A stretch of 64,000 nucleotides of DNA from Begonia masoniana (Eukaryota; Streptophyta; Magnoliopsida; Cucurbitales; Begoniaceae): contig CM039508.1 in assembly GCA_022432975.1 (NCBI GenBank), forward strand, positions 29,391,008 to 29,455,007. The letters are read 5' to 3'. Below are positions 33,865 through 44,377 of the stretch, one piece after another. The translations under genes were made by a program, and so were the position numbers. Every line of letters begins with the position of its first letter. Position 1 is the stretch's first letter. The notes under the pieces were generated by a model. The model made no database searches. It was not told the origin of the DNA and saw only the letters and a program-made list of their open reading frames with translations.

Positions 33865-34893
33865 ATAGGAGGCTTCCTCTGAGTGCTTTTGGTCGATTTG
33901 GCGCACCCATTTCATCCACTTCAATGGGGTGATAATAGTTTCATTTCATCGCACATTTTCTTCTCTAAAATTTGTTTTGTATGTTGCTGTGTTCTTCGAT
34001 TTCCATGCGATTTTTAGCAAGATTTTATTTTTTATTTTTATTTTTATTTTATTTTTTTCTGTTATTTTTAGTTCTTTTTTTTGAGAATATTATTCCTTAA
34101 TAACCTATTGAATATTGAATATTTGTTGAATCTAGTTTGAGAGTCGCCAAAGGTAAGAATGTTATTTCCCTTCCTTTCCTTTCCTTTCCTTTTCGGTTTT
34201 TGTTCTTTTCTTTATTTTTGTTATTATCCCTTATTTAGTTCTTTTCTTTTCCTTATTTACTTTCCAGCAATATATTTCATCTTACAACCATCAACTTATT
34301 GAATCAGATCTTTTTGTGAAATTTTCAGATTTTAATGTCAAGATTTTAATTCCCATATTTTTTTTTAAATTTCAAGCATTAAAATCGGATTTAATTGGTA
34401 TAATCTCGATATTTCTAGAATTTGAATCTTATATTTCAAATTTCAAATTATAATTATTGGCTACTTATTTAAGGAGATTTGGGAATCACAATATTTAAGG
34501 AGAATCAATTTAAAGAGATTATAAATTGATTGATTAGTCATATATTTTCTTTTTTTTTAATTATTATTATTTATTATTTCTTTTCTTTCCTTATTTTCGT
34601 TCTGCCATTTTTAAATTTCATCGCGTTATTCACCTTAAAATTCCAGCACGTTAAATTTCAGATTTTTAGCCGATTTGTTTGGATCTATTTTGGTAATATT
34701 TGGAATCTAGTCTTTGGTAAATAATTGTTCCAGCTCTTATATTAATTTACTATTATTTCCAAATATGCAATAGATTTTGTTACTATCTTTCCTTGCAAAT
34801 TACTCACATGATTATTTAATTTGCCTAATATGACTTGTTAAAGATTATTTCCAATGTAGGAATTGTTGGTGCAAATTATTGATTAAAAACTCA
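33865..34893 (+). other. Untranslated leader of the CRM-like element
   Basis: About 1 kb of T-rich sequence with TTCCTTTCC runs (34170-34190) and no product. It lies between the PBS and the gag ATG. Nothing else is seen. Confidence 0.7.
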
Positions 34894-36180
34894 ATGGTAA
34901 AGACTAGGAGCATGGCAAAAATTACCTGAGAACCCTCACAAAACATGGAGGCAAACCAAGACAAAGAGTTACCATCGATCGAGCCCTTTACTCTTCAAGA
35001 GGGCGAGTCAAGCATGCAAGGACAAATCAATGGCTTGAATGAATGGTTAGTGACCTAGGACAACAACTCAAAGACGTAAGCTTAGGACTAAAGCATGTTA
35101 TAGATCAAATTGAACAGAACAACCGAAGAGACATCGCATGAGAGAAGAAGTTCTCAAAAGACACCTCCAAGGCGAAGGAATGAACGACCTTATGAATGTT
35201 ACCAAGATCAGAGGCCTCGAGTGGATGTCGAATGGGTTGAGCCACCATGAAGGAGATACCGAAGATATGACTACTCGAAAAATGATGAATGGACATTGGA
35301 CGAGGAAGAAAACTATCGTTCAAATTGTCGTAAAGACAACGATGACCTTCGTAATGCCAAGATATCTATCCCTTCATTCAATGGGACGTGTGACGGAAAC
35401 ACCTTCCTCGATTGGGTAGATAAAGTCGAAAAGGTCTTTGATTGCCATTATTACTCTGAGCGAGTAAAAATTCAACTTGTTGCCCTCGAATTAATGGGCC
35501 ACGTGACATTATGGTGGGCCAACCTGAAAGCCCAAAGGATGCGTGAAGTTGGATACCCCATACTGACATGGGATGCGATGAAGAATCACATGCAAAAGAG
35601 ATTCGTACCAAAGCACTACAAGCATGAACTCTTCCAGCAAATTCATAACCTACGGTAGAACAGTCAAACCGTTGACGAGTACCTCATAGAGTTTGAAGAA
35701 CCTGACGAGCAGGTTGTCGCTAGGTTTTATACGTGGATTGAACCGTGATATTGGAGGCGTAGTGGAGTTGCAACAACTATAGATCATGGATATGGTCGTG
35801 CAGCTTGCCCTCACCGTGAAGAGGCAACTTAAACGAAAGAGAAAAGTCATCTACCCTACCAAATTTCCATCGAGACCCCAAGAGTTCAGTAAACCTACTA
35901 CCACTACTACTACTTCATGGAACAAAGGAAAAGAGTCTGTTAACCGTAACTGGCCACCTAAGGAAATGAGTAGTAAGCCCGCAATAAAAGACAAGGCCGC
36001 AATAAAAGACAAGCACACTGGGAGCAATCCTTCGGTGCAAAAGGCTCGAGATATCCAATGTTATAAATGCTTAGGTAAGGGACATTATGCTAATAGTTTC
36101 CCAAACCGACGTGTTATGATTATAAAGGAGTCCACTGGAGAATGGGAAAGTGGAGACAACCTTGGTCAATACGATGACCA
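34894..36180 (+). pseudogene. Gag of the CRM-like element
   Basis: The ATG at 34894 opens MVKTRSMAKIT followed at once by a TGA; more stops and a frameshift before 35296 break the N-terminus. The capsid core is clear: ISIPSFNGTCDGNTFLDWVD, VALELMGHVTLWWANLK, TWDAMKNHMQKRFVPKHYK. A stop follows IHNLR. After a further frameshift a basic region leads to the zinc knuckle CYKCLGKGHYANSF, where the last Cys has become Phe (C-X2-C-X4-H-X4-F). Gag binds and packages the element RNA; here both the frame and the knuckle are damaged. Confidence 0.88.
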
Positions 36181-36640
36181 AGAGGGAGAGACGGCAGTTG
36201 AAGAGGATGACACTAATGATGAAGCATGTTCCCCACAAGAAGGACCTCTGCTCATGGTGATTAGACGTGCCCTCATGTCACAACACACAATAGAAGACTG
36301 TCAAAGGGAAAACATTTTCCACAGTCGCTGTGCTATGAAAGATAAAGTGTGTTCTGTGATCATTGACAGGAATAGTTGTGTCAATGTCGCATTGCAAGGA
36401 ATGGTACAAAAACTTAGACTGCAAGCCGTTGCACATCCAAATCCATACAAGCTAAGATGGTTGGATGATCGAGACGATATCAAGGTCACAAAGCAAGTCA
36501 CTATTGATTTTACAATTGGGAAGTATAAGGACTCGATTCTTCGTGACGTCATGCCAATGAAGGCTAGCCATCTCTTGTTAGGAAGACCTTGATAGTACGA
36601 CCACAAGGTAACCCACGATGGGTTCCTAAATCAATATTCA
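36181..36640 (+). pseudogene. Aspartic protease of the CRM-like element
   Basis: After an acidic linker (QEGETAVEEDDTNDEAC), the frame reads HSRCAMKDKVCSVIIDRNSC with the active site IIDRNS in place of the usual D-G/S-G/S, then NVALQGMVQKL and ASHLLLGRP (the ILLGRPW-like end of retropepsin). The loss of Gly/Ser after the catalytic Asp probably inactivates it. A frameshift near 36590 moves the polyprotein to another frame before RT. Confidence 0.82.
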
Positions 36641-38210
36641 TTGAAATTCGGAGGCAAATCAGTCAAGTTTTTACCTATGACCCCCAAACAAGTTTCTCAA
36701 GACTATGTGGTGAGGAAAGAAGCCAAGAACAAAGAACTTGTTATAATGTCCAAGCAAGAATTGAGGTCTTATGTAGTCAAAGGAGAGACTCTTATTCTCA
36801 TCTTATTTCGGGATAGGATGATAGAGCTTGGAGACATTCCACCACCTATCAAACATTGGCTGAATAAATTTCAAGATATTTTTCCAAAAGAACTACCCCA
36901 AGGATTACCACCTTTGAGAGGCATTGAACATCAAATTGACTTAACCCCTGGGGCAGCCTTACCGAACCACCCAGCTTACCGAATGAGACCCAAGGAAGCC
37001 AAAGAATTACAAGGCCAAGTCCAAGAAGTAATGGACAAAGGATATATTCGAGAATCGATGAGCCCTTGTGCCGTGCCTATGTTATTTGTACCTAAGAAAG
37101 ACGGTACCATGAGGATGTGTGTAGACAGTCGAGCCATTAATCAAATAACTACCAAGTATAGATATCCTATCCCAAGGTTCGCAGACATGTTGGATGAACT
37201 CTGTGGAGCATCCATTTTCTCTAAAGTGGACCTTAAAAGTGGATACCACCAAATTCGGATGAAAGAAGGTGATGAGTGGAAGACCGCCTTTAAGACAAAG
37301 TATGGCTTATTTGAATGGATTGTCATGCCATTCGGATTATCAAATGCCCCAAGTACTTTCATGCGGTTAATGCACCATGTATTAAAGGACCTTTTAGGTA
37401 AGTTTGTTGTCGTCTATTTCGATTACATACTGGTGTATAGCTTAGACCTTCCACAGCATGTCAAGCACCTTGGCATTTTGTTTGAGATTCTTCGTGTTGC
37501 AAAATTATTTAGAAATCTAAAGAAGTGTTCATTTGGACAAGAGAAAGTGTATTTCCTTGGTTTTGTGATATCGAAGAATGGAATGGAGGCTGATAAAGAA
37601 AAAATACAGGCCATCAAGGATTGGCTTACACCAAATGGAATATCATAATTGAGGAGCTTTCATGGACTAGCCTCATTCTAGTAGAGATTCATACGAGATT
37701 TTAGTTCTCTTGTAGGCCCGCTTACGGACTTGACTAAGAAAGGAGTAGAGTTTCTTTGGACTCTAAGTTGTCAAAAGAATTTCGACACCATTAAGGAGAA
37801 ATTGTGTAATTCGCCTGTGTTAGCACTACCTGATTTCAACAAGGTTTTTGAGATCAAGAGCGATGCATCGGGAATTGGTATTGGTGCTGTGTTAACCCAA
37901 GAGGGAAGACCCTGGCCTATTTCAGTGAGAAACTCAAAGGAGCTGCACTTAATTACTCTACTTATGATAAAGAATTTTATGCAGTTATTCGAGCACTTGA
38001 GCATTGGCAACATTGCCTCTTATCAAAAGAATTTGTGATTCATTCTGACCACCAGTCACTTAAGCATTTTAAGAGTCAACATAAATTGAATAAGAGGCAT
38101 TCCAAATGGGTAGAATTTTTAGAAAGATTTCCATACACATTGAAGTACTTAAAGGGTAATGAAAATGTTGTTGCGGATGCCCTTTCGAGAAAAAGAATCC
38201 TTTTCACGAA
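36641..38210 (+). pseudogene. Reverse transcriptase and RNase H of the CRM-like element
   Basis: RT is continuous from 36641 to a stop at 37646: HQIDLTPGAALPNHPAYRM, MLFVPKKDGTMRMCVDSRAI, FSKVDLKSGYHQIRMKEGDE, IVMPFGLSNAPSTFMR. The YVDD-type box reads VYFDYILVYS, so the second catalytic Asp is Tyr. RNase H follows in two frames: [16 protein letters not shown] (first Asp), then [20 protein letters not shown] and [13 protein letters not shown] (last catalytic Asp region). A stop also occurs at the end of RT (NGIS then TAA). The style HQIRMKEGDEWKTAFKTKYG is characteristic of the CRM branch of chromoviruses. Confidence 0.93.
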
Positions 38211-39502
38211 ATTTAGGACTAGATTCTTTGGGCTTGAATGGATTAAGAATACTTATGACTCTGATGAAGATTTTGGTTCTCATTACGCAAAATGCTTGAT
38301 CAAACCCCATGGAGGATTCTATATTTTGGATGGATTCCTCATGAAAGGAGGAAAGTTATGCATTCCCCGAGGTAGCCTACGACTTTGACTAGTAAAGGAG
38401 CCTCATCGAGGAGGTTTAGCGGGTCACTTTGGAGAGAAAAAGACCCTTGAGATGCTCAAGGAGCATTTTTATTGGCCACACATGTTGTCGAACGTACACC
38501 ATCTCTTGGAACAATACGTTGTATGTAAGAAGGCAAAAAGTAAAGTCCTACTGCAAGGATTATACATGTCATTACAAGTCCCAACCCATCCTTGGATTGA
38601 AGTTAGCATGGACTTTATTTTGGGCTTACCACGGACTGTGAGGAGAAAAGATTCTATTTTAGTGGTCGTGGATAGATTTTCCAAGATGGCACACTTTGTA
38701 GCATGTAATAAAACTGATGATGCTGCTATCATTGCTGACCTCTTCTTTAAGGAGATTGTCCGACTCCACAGAGTACCACATTTGATAGTGTCGGATCGTG
38801 ACACTAAATTTTAAGTGCTTTTTGGAATACCTTATGGAGGAGATTGGGGACAAGACTATGTTTTAGTACTTCATTCCATTCCCAAACTTACAGACAAACT
38901 GAAGTTGTAAATCGGACCCTCAGAACATTATTAAGATGCGTTGTTGGTAAGAAGTTGGGAAATTGGGACATAGTACTCCCACATTTGGAGTTTTGCTACA
39001 ATAGAAGCATTCATTCTACTACCCACCAAACACCTTTTGAGGTTGCATATGGATTTAACCCTTCTACACCCTTGGACTTAATACCATTGCCAACTAAGGA
39101 CCTTATCAATCCCTCTAGAGCAAATAAGGCTGAACAAATCAAGAAGTTACATGAAACGGTTTGGAAGGCAATTGAGAAGAGTAATGCGGGTTATGCTAAG
39201 CATGCAAAAAAAGGACGAAAAGAAGTCATCTTTAAAGAAGGAGATTTGGTGTGGTTACACTTGAGAAAATAAAGGTTTCCTGATAAGAGGCGCTCGAAGT
39301 TACTCCCTAGAGCTGAAAGACCTTTCAAAGTGTTGGAGCGAATAAATAACAATGCTTACAAGATTGACCTATAGAGCGATTATGGCGTGTCGGCCATGTT
39401 TAATGTCTAGGATCTGTCACCATATGTTAGTGATGAGAACAATGAGGAAGAAGTGGCTGAATCTTTGAATTTGAGGTCAAATCATCTCTCACCTGGAGAG
39501 GA
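38211..39502 (+). pseudogene. Integrase of the CRM-like element, reading towards the 3' LTR
   Basis: Zinc-finger remnants GHFGEKKTLEMLKEHFYWPH and YVVCKKAKS are seen; the first Cys of the C-X2-C pair is lost. The catalytic core shows WIEVSMDFILGLPR (Asp), VSDRDTKF (Asp) and RQTEVVNRTL (Glu) after a frameshift near 38815. The C-terminal part ([27 protein letters not shown]) resembles the chromovirus tail with the CR-type region, not a classic chromodomain. Stops interrupt it near 39270 and 39375. The frame appears to continue beyond 39503 into the LTR (MPTRPIT, SQTKSLA). Confidence 0.88.
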
Positions 39503-40724
39503 TGACATGCCTACAAGGCCTATTACTTGATCGCAAACAAAGTCCCTTGCCTTATTTAGCGATTTTACTGATGACTTTGTTTCTTTTGCAGGTCTTAATC
39601 TCGAGGATGGATCGATCCACTTGGGAGATTAGCCCATTAGATCAGGAGCATCCGTTGCATTTGTTGACGTGGGACACACGGATAAGTTGTGAGCTTCATC
39701 AGATGGGAATTTGTCTTCCCGGCATCCCAAAAGTGTAACCATTTCAATTATGCATTTTTCTTTTCTTTATTTTCATGAACATCTTTGATGTATTTTCCTT
39801 TTTTTTTTTTAAACTTTGGCAAACATTTTAGCCCCATTTGTGAGGGTAAGGTGAGTTATAAGCCTTACTCAATTAATGTATTAGATTGTTGGTTAGGATT
39901 AGAATGATGATTAGCTATGGGTTGAAGACCAAGAAGCAAGTCATCATCAAGCCTTAAAGGGAAGGAAGTTCAAAGCCCAACCAAGGGAGCACTAAGGAGG
40001 GATTATTATTATTTTTTTTAAATTCAAATTTGAGCGCCAAAAGATCAACCATTGTCGGATCAACGCTTCAGATCAATGCTTCAGCGTGTGCCAGCTCTTT
40101 AATCTGCGCCTTCATCCGTGCGCACCTCATCTCGGCCCTCCATCGCTGCACCTCATCCACGGCTCCAATTTGTCAGCAACAAGCACACCAAAAACCCTAG
40201 CTATTCATCACTTAGGTTTATAAATAGGCATTGATTAGAAGCATTGAAAAACTTTTTGCCACATTGCTAATACAGGAGTCACCTTTGCCTCTTTTGAGAG
40301 CTTTGGAATTACCTTCGTCGGAAAGGTAAGCCATAGATTTCTAAATCTGTGATTGGAGTAGAGAACTCCCTTACTAACTAGCTCAAGGTTGCCAGAGTTA
40401 GTAAGTATTGCTTCCCACCTCCATTCTTCCTTGGAAGATCGAACTATGTGGGAGCCAAACCGGTGCCCTACAATGGTAGTTATTCCTACGGGAAAACTTG
40501 CCTCCAGAAGCCTCACGTAAGATAGCTTTCGGGGCCGCCAAAGGGTTTACATCTTCTTTCTCTTCCATCTTCTTCATTTCACACACATTATTCACTTCGT
40601 TTTTCCTACATTTTTTGTTCGCTTATTCATCACATTGTCGGTCATATTCATCTTACACACACCGAGTACATTGTTGGTATTTTATGGGTTTAACACGGGT
40701 TCCCTTTTTGGGTAGCCCGTGTCA
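39503..40724 (+). mobile_element. 3' LTR of the CRM-like element
   Basis: TGACATGCC to CCCGTGTCA, 1222 bp. It holds the empty target site (gttataagcc, about 39854) of the solo LTR found in the 5' LTR. The first 150 bases read like the end of the polyprotein. GC-rich words occur at 40030-40150 and a TATA-like tataaata near 40219. Confidence 0.93.
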
Positions 40725-40945
40725 TTATCTCTGTTCCAATCCAGTGTTCCACTCTTGCATGAAACATTTAGCTCTTGACTATCACTTTGTACGTGATCTG
40801 GTTCAAACCAAGGATCGTCGAGTGGTTCATGTTCCTAGGAGTGATCAACTAGCTGATGCCTTGACCAAAGCTCTTCTGCGACCTCGTCTTCATCATCTAT
40901 GTTCCAAGATTGGTGTATCGACCCGGTCACCATCTTGAGGGGGCC
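40725..40945 (+). pseudogene. End of Copia RNase H and polypurine tract
   Basis: The Copia frame resumes after the CRM-like element with [20 protein letters not shown] and [20 protein letters not shown], the standard Copia RNase H end, closing with a TGA within CTTGAGGGGGCC (40934-40945), which doubles as polypurine tract before the 3' LTR. The part after the CRM insertion has no internal stop. Confidence 0.92.
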
Positions 40946-41102
40946 TATTAGTGGATATTATTTATTGTCTTTTGCTATTCCTAACCCTTCCTATTCTCAA
41001 TGTCTATTTATTCCTCCACTATCTCTTTGAATTCTTAAGGAGGTTATTATAAATACATCATCTTCTCTAATAATATTTATCCAAGATTTATCTCTCTCTA
41101 CA
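40946..41102 (+). mobile_element. 3' LTR of the Ale/Retrofit-like Copia
   Basis: It starts TATTAGTGGATATTATTTAT and ends CTCTCTACA, followed by TTGGA (TSD partner of TTGAA at 21727). About 8-10 differences from the 5' LTR by eye. Confidence 0.92.
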
Positions 41103-41107
41103 TTGGA

Positions 41108-42465
41108 GTCCCCTCCGTCAAGGATCACTGGCAGTGATGATGACTGTTGTCAACCTACCACTTTTTTGAGTTTGGAGACATGAAACACTTGTTGAACTTT
41201 GGATCCAGCTGGTAACTGCAGCTTATAAGCCACTTCTCCCAGTTTAGAGACAACCATAAATGGTTCAAAATCGCAAGGGGCTAGCTTTTGATTGTGGCAT
41301 TGAACCTATGAACTTTGGTGGTAGGGTTGAGCTTAAGCCATGCTCGCTCTCTAATTTAGAATTGTCGTTCTATTCTCAAAGAGTCAGCCATCTTATTCAT
41401 ACGTTCTTGAGCCCGCACCAAATTAAGGTGAAGAATTTTGAGAAGTTCATCTCGTTCCTTTAATTGCTTGTCCACGGAGCCAATTGTAGTTTTATCGCCT
41501 CCATAACGAATAAGAGTGGGTGGATGTCGTTCATACAAAGCCTTGAAAGGAGTCATATTAGCAACACTGTGGAAATAGGTGTTGTATAAAAGGTCTGCCC
41601 AACCGAGCCACTTCAACCAATTTTTAGGATTATTAGAAGAAAAATAGTGTAGGTATGCCTTTAAACACCGATTTAAAACTTCGATTTTGCCATCCATTTG
41701 AGGGTGGTAAGTGGAATTCATATTGAGGCGTGTGTTTTGTAGTCTAAAAAATTCCTGAAGTACTTGTGAACAACTTGTCTTGATCACTAATAATGCTCTG
41801 AGAACTCTATGTAGACGAACCACTTCTTTACAAAATACATCAGTCACTCCCTTCGCTGTAAATGGGTGCTCCAATGCTAAGAAGTGAGCAAATTTAGTTA
41901 GTCGATCAACGACAACCAAAATACTATTATAACCGACAGAGTTAGATATGACATCAATAAAGTCTAGCGCAATATCTTCCCACACCAATTCTGAAACTGG
42001 TAGGGATGTCTCTGCTTTGTTATGCTGACAAATAGCACAAGCAGCCACCAACTTCTGCACCTCCTTTGGTAAACTTTTACAATAAATGTTGGAGCTAATA
42101 CGTTTGTAAAAACACCATACACCAAAGTGGCCACCCATGGGTGAATTGTGGAATTCTTCTAATAGTTGTTTTATAAATGATTGAGGGGGAATCATAATCT
42201 TTCCTTTATAAAGTAGCACCCCATTGTTCAACTCATAGCGAGGATCCACACATTTATTTGGTAAGATAGAAATACAAACAATGTTTAATTTAGGATCAGC
42301 AGCTAACTCCTTTGCAAGAATAGATAAATCGATAATGGTTTGACAGGAAATACTAAAACAATAGTTTAGAGGCTTCCCAACCGCCCGTTGAGACAAAGCA
42401 TTTGCTACCTTGTTTTCCCTACCCGGTTTGTACACAATGCTGAATTCATAACCAATTAATTTCAC
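41108..42465 (-). pseudogene. Reina-like Gypsy: RNase H end and integrase
   Basis: Continuous on the minus strand from KLIGYEFSIVYKPGRENKVA (RNase H end) through the integrase: the zinc-finger end CAICQHNKAETS, core WEDIALDFIDVISNSVGYNS (Asp), ILVVVDRLTKFAHFLALEHP, then NSTYHPQMDGKIEVLNRCLK (Glu) and NTYFHSVANMTPFKALYERH. The second catalytic region, usually VSDRDP, is altered (LLVIKTSCSQVL). The tail at 41108-41230 gives [11 protein letters not shown], typical of the chromovirus region before the chromodomain, and is cut at 41108 by the Copia; it continues at 21557-21731. Confidence 0.88.
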
Positions 42466-43875
42466 CCACCACTTATGCTATTTCGGAGTTGATAATCGTT
42501 GCTCAAGTAAAAACTTAAGAGATCTCTGGTCGGTGAGCCACTTTTGGACTCCTAACACATGAGACATCAATTCGTGCACATAAACAGATTGTTCTTTAGT
42601 TAATGGAGAGAGACCTTTGCTTAAAGATGATATAGGATGACTATTTTACATCAAAACTGCTACAAGACCAGAACTCGAAGCATCCTTCTACTTCAAAGGG
42701 TAGGCCAAAAGCTAAGAGAGTCAATATAGGTGTTATAGTCATAGTTTGTTTAAGTGTATCAAAAGCCAATTGAGTCAAAAGGGATCAGTGGAAAGAGCCT
42801 TTTTGAGCAAGCCAATGAGTGGGCGAGCTATTGTGCTATATTCGTTTACAAAACAACATAGTAACCAGTGAGGCCAAAAAAAACCATGAACCTCTTTGGC
42901 AGATGAAGCAGTAGGCCAAGTGAGCATGCTTGATATCTTATCTGAATCTGCTGCAACTCTCTGTGAACTTATCGTACATCCCAAATAATTAATGGTTGAT
43001 TGCAAGAAAACACATTTTTTTGTGTTTAACACAAAATGTGCATCACATAGAACCCTCAAGGCTAAGCGAAGATGGACATAATGTCCAGAGCTATCACCGC
43101 TGTGAACTAAAATATCATCCAAGAAAACCAACACAAACCTCCTCAGAATGGGGGAAATAAGTCTGTCATAATTGCTTGAAATGTAGCAGGAGCATTCACG
43201 AGACCAAAAGGCATCACAAAAAACTCGTAGTTCATCTTGTGCATGGGAAAAGCAATTTTTTCAATGTCGTCGGAATGCATACGAATGTGGTGATATCCAA
43301 TTTTTAAGTCCACTTTTGAGAAGCAAGAGGCCCTGTGTAGCTCATTGATACGTTCCTCTATGATTGAAATTGGAAACTTATTTGGTACAGTAAGCTGATT
43401 TAAATGTTGGTAATCAATGAAAAATCTCCATCCTTCATCCTCGATGCGAACTAGAAGAATTGGGCTAAAAAAGGGCCTTGGCTCGACCTAATTATCCCTG
43501 CCGCAGTCATATCTGTTACCAACTTCTCAATTTCATTTTTCTACATAGGGGGGTAGCGGTAAGGCCTGATCTGAGGTGGAACAGCCCCATCTTTTTAATC
43601 TGATAGTATGACTCCTCGAACAAATGGGGGGAAGGCTTGGAACCACTGTAAAAATTGGTTTATATTATGATTGAAGCTCATGTAGGAATGTTTTGGTTGC
43701 AGTAGTCTGTGCACTAGCTTACATAAGGTGATCGGATTGAACTTCAACGAAAAAACATTGTTAGCCCTACTGAACTGATCTAACGACCGTTTTAATAGAA
43801 ATCATCTTCACAGACAGAATAGGTTCACCTACGAGGGTGTGTAATCCCCTCTCTCTAAAATCAAAGCCACAGCTT
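42466..43875 (-). pseudogene. Reina-like Gypsy: reverse transcriptase and linker
   Basis: Minus-strand frames give PPQIRPYRYPPM, MTAAGIIRSSQ, FFIDYQHLNQLTVPNKFPI, FSKVDLKIGYHHIRMHSDD, FFVMPFGLVNAPATFQAI, and LVFLDDILVHSGDSSGH with an intact LDD box. Then GCTISSQRVAADSDKISSML leads to the connection domain. Stops and frameshifts occur near 43490, 43145 and 42660. At the upstream end LVGEPILSVKMISIKT (about 43790-43840) resembles the protease-RT linker. Gag, protease and the 5' LTR are missing, most simply because the second Copia inserted at about 43880. Confidence 0.87.
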
Positions 43876-44377
43876 ATCAAAATTGTTAGTCATTTATCTT
43901 TATTGTTTCTCATGTTCATTAAGGAGAAACTACAGGATCATGAACAATTTGATTTTTACCACTCTAATTGACAGGGAAAGAGACTTACCTTTCTCCATGA
44001 TAACAGAAATTGATTTCTCTCCCTTAACCCTTAGTTTCTTGAGTGATAGTTTTGATAGAGAACATCACCGTAAACATTCAGTTAGGTAGAGAGAGGACTA
44101 GTTTCGTTTTTCATAATATACATAAAGATTAATTTCCATCAAATTAATCACTTTATCAATAAAACAAAATACCTTAACCAATAGGATTTACACACATTTG
44201 GCTATATCACTTGGTTTCTTCGGTGAACGTTTGAGTATCAAAAATTTTGGATTCTGTAGAGTGATTTCGTTTCGCAGAGCTAGAGCCGATTGATCGCCCA
44301 AGAAAGCCGATCAATCGGCATTTCCTCTATTATAAATCACATTTTCATCATAATGGTAGAGCTGATCGATCGCCTTT
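43876..44377 (-). mobile_element. Part of 3' LTR of a minus-strand Copia (outer part, boundary uncertain)
   Basis: This sequence continues after the Athila insertion at 56895-57183; the joined LTR would be near 0.8 kb. A TGTTAG at about 43882 is a candidate edge. GATCGATC-type pairs lie at 44286 (21 bp apart) and at 44364, the latter split by Athila. A minus-strand atgGAGAAAGgtaagtc phrase near 43995 is donor-like. The left edge is not proven since no TSD can be matched. Confidence 0.5.

Larger units (their letters stand above)
30262..40724 (+). mobile_element. CRM-like chromoviral Gypsy element, TSD TTACC/TTATC
   Basis: LTRs 30262-33850 (contains a solo LTR; 1209 bp without it) and 39503-40724 (1222 bp), both TGACATGCCTACAAGG to AGCCC(A)GTGTCA. 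The flanking duplication is TTACC (30257-30261) and TTATC (40725-40729), one base changed. PBS for tRNA-iMet at 33853. Internal order is gag, protease, RT, RNase H, integrase. The coding frame runs towards and into the 3' LTR (MPTRPIT..SQTK), a feature of CRM elements, and the RT/gag style also fits CRM. By eye about 17 mismatches occur in the first ~235 aligned LTR bases, so the insertion is not young. Reina is a less likely alternative lineage. Confidence 0.85.
21732..41102 (+). mobile_element. Copia element of Ale/Retrofit type carrying four insertions
   Basis: The LTRs at 21732-21887 (156 bp) and 40946-41102 (157 bp) are near-identical and both begin TATTAG and end TACA, so the termini are TA..CA rather than TG..CA. 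The TSD is TTGAA (21727-21731) and TTGGA (41103-41107), one base changed. The PBS for tRNA-iMet lies at 21888. Removing the four guests (23116-23519, 24669-27061, 27923-29335, 30262-40724, each with one TSD copy) leaves about 4.68 kb, the normal size for this lineage. Gag, protease, integrase, RT and RNase H occur in Copia order. All are broken. Confidence 0.93.

Noticed and set aside
36641..37648. An active reverse transcriptase in the CRM-like element
   Set aside because: The open frame is long, but the YVDD-type box reads FDY and both ends are cut by a frameshift and a stop.
41356..42465. An intact integrase gene (369 codons)
   Set aside because: The catalytic SDRD region is altered, the chromodomain end is separated by a 19-kb insertion, and RT upstream is frameshifted.
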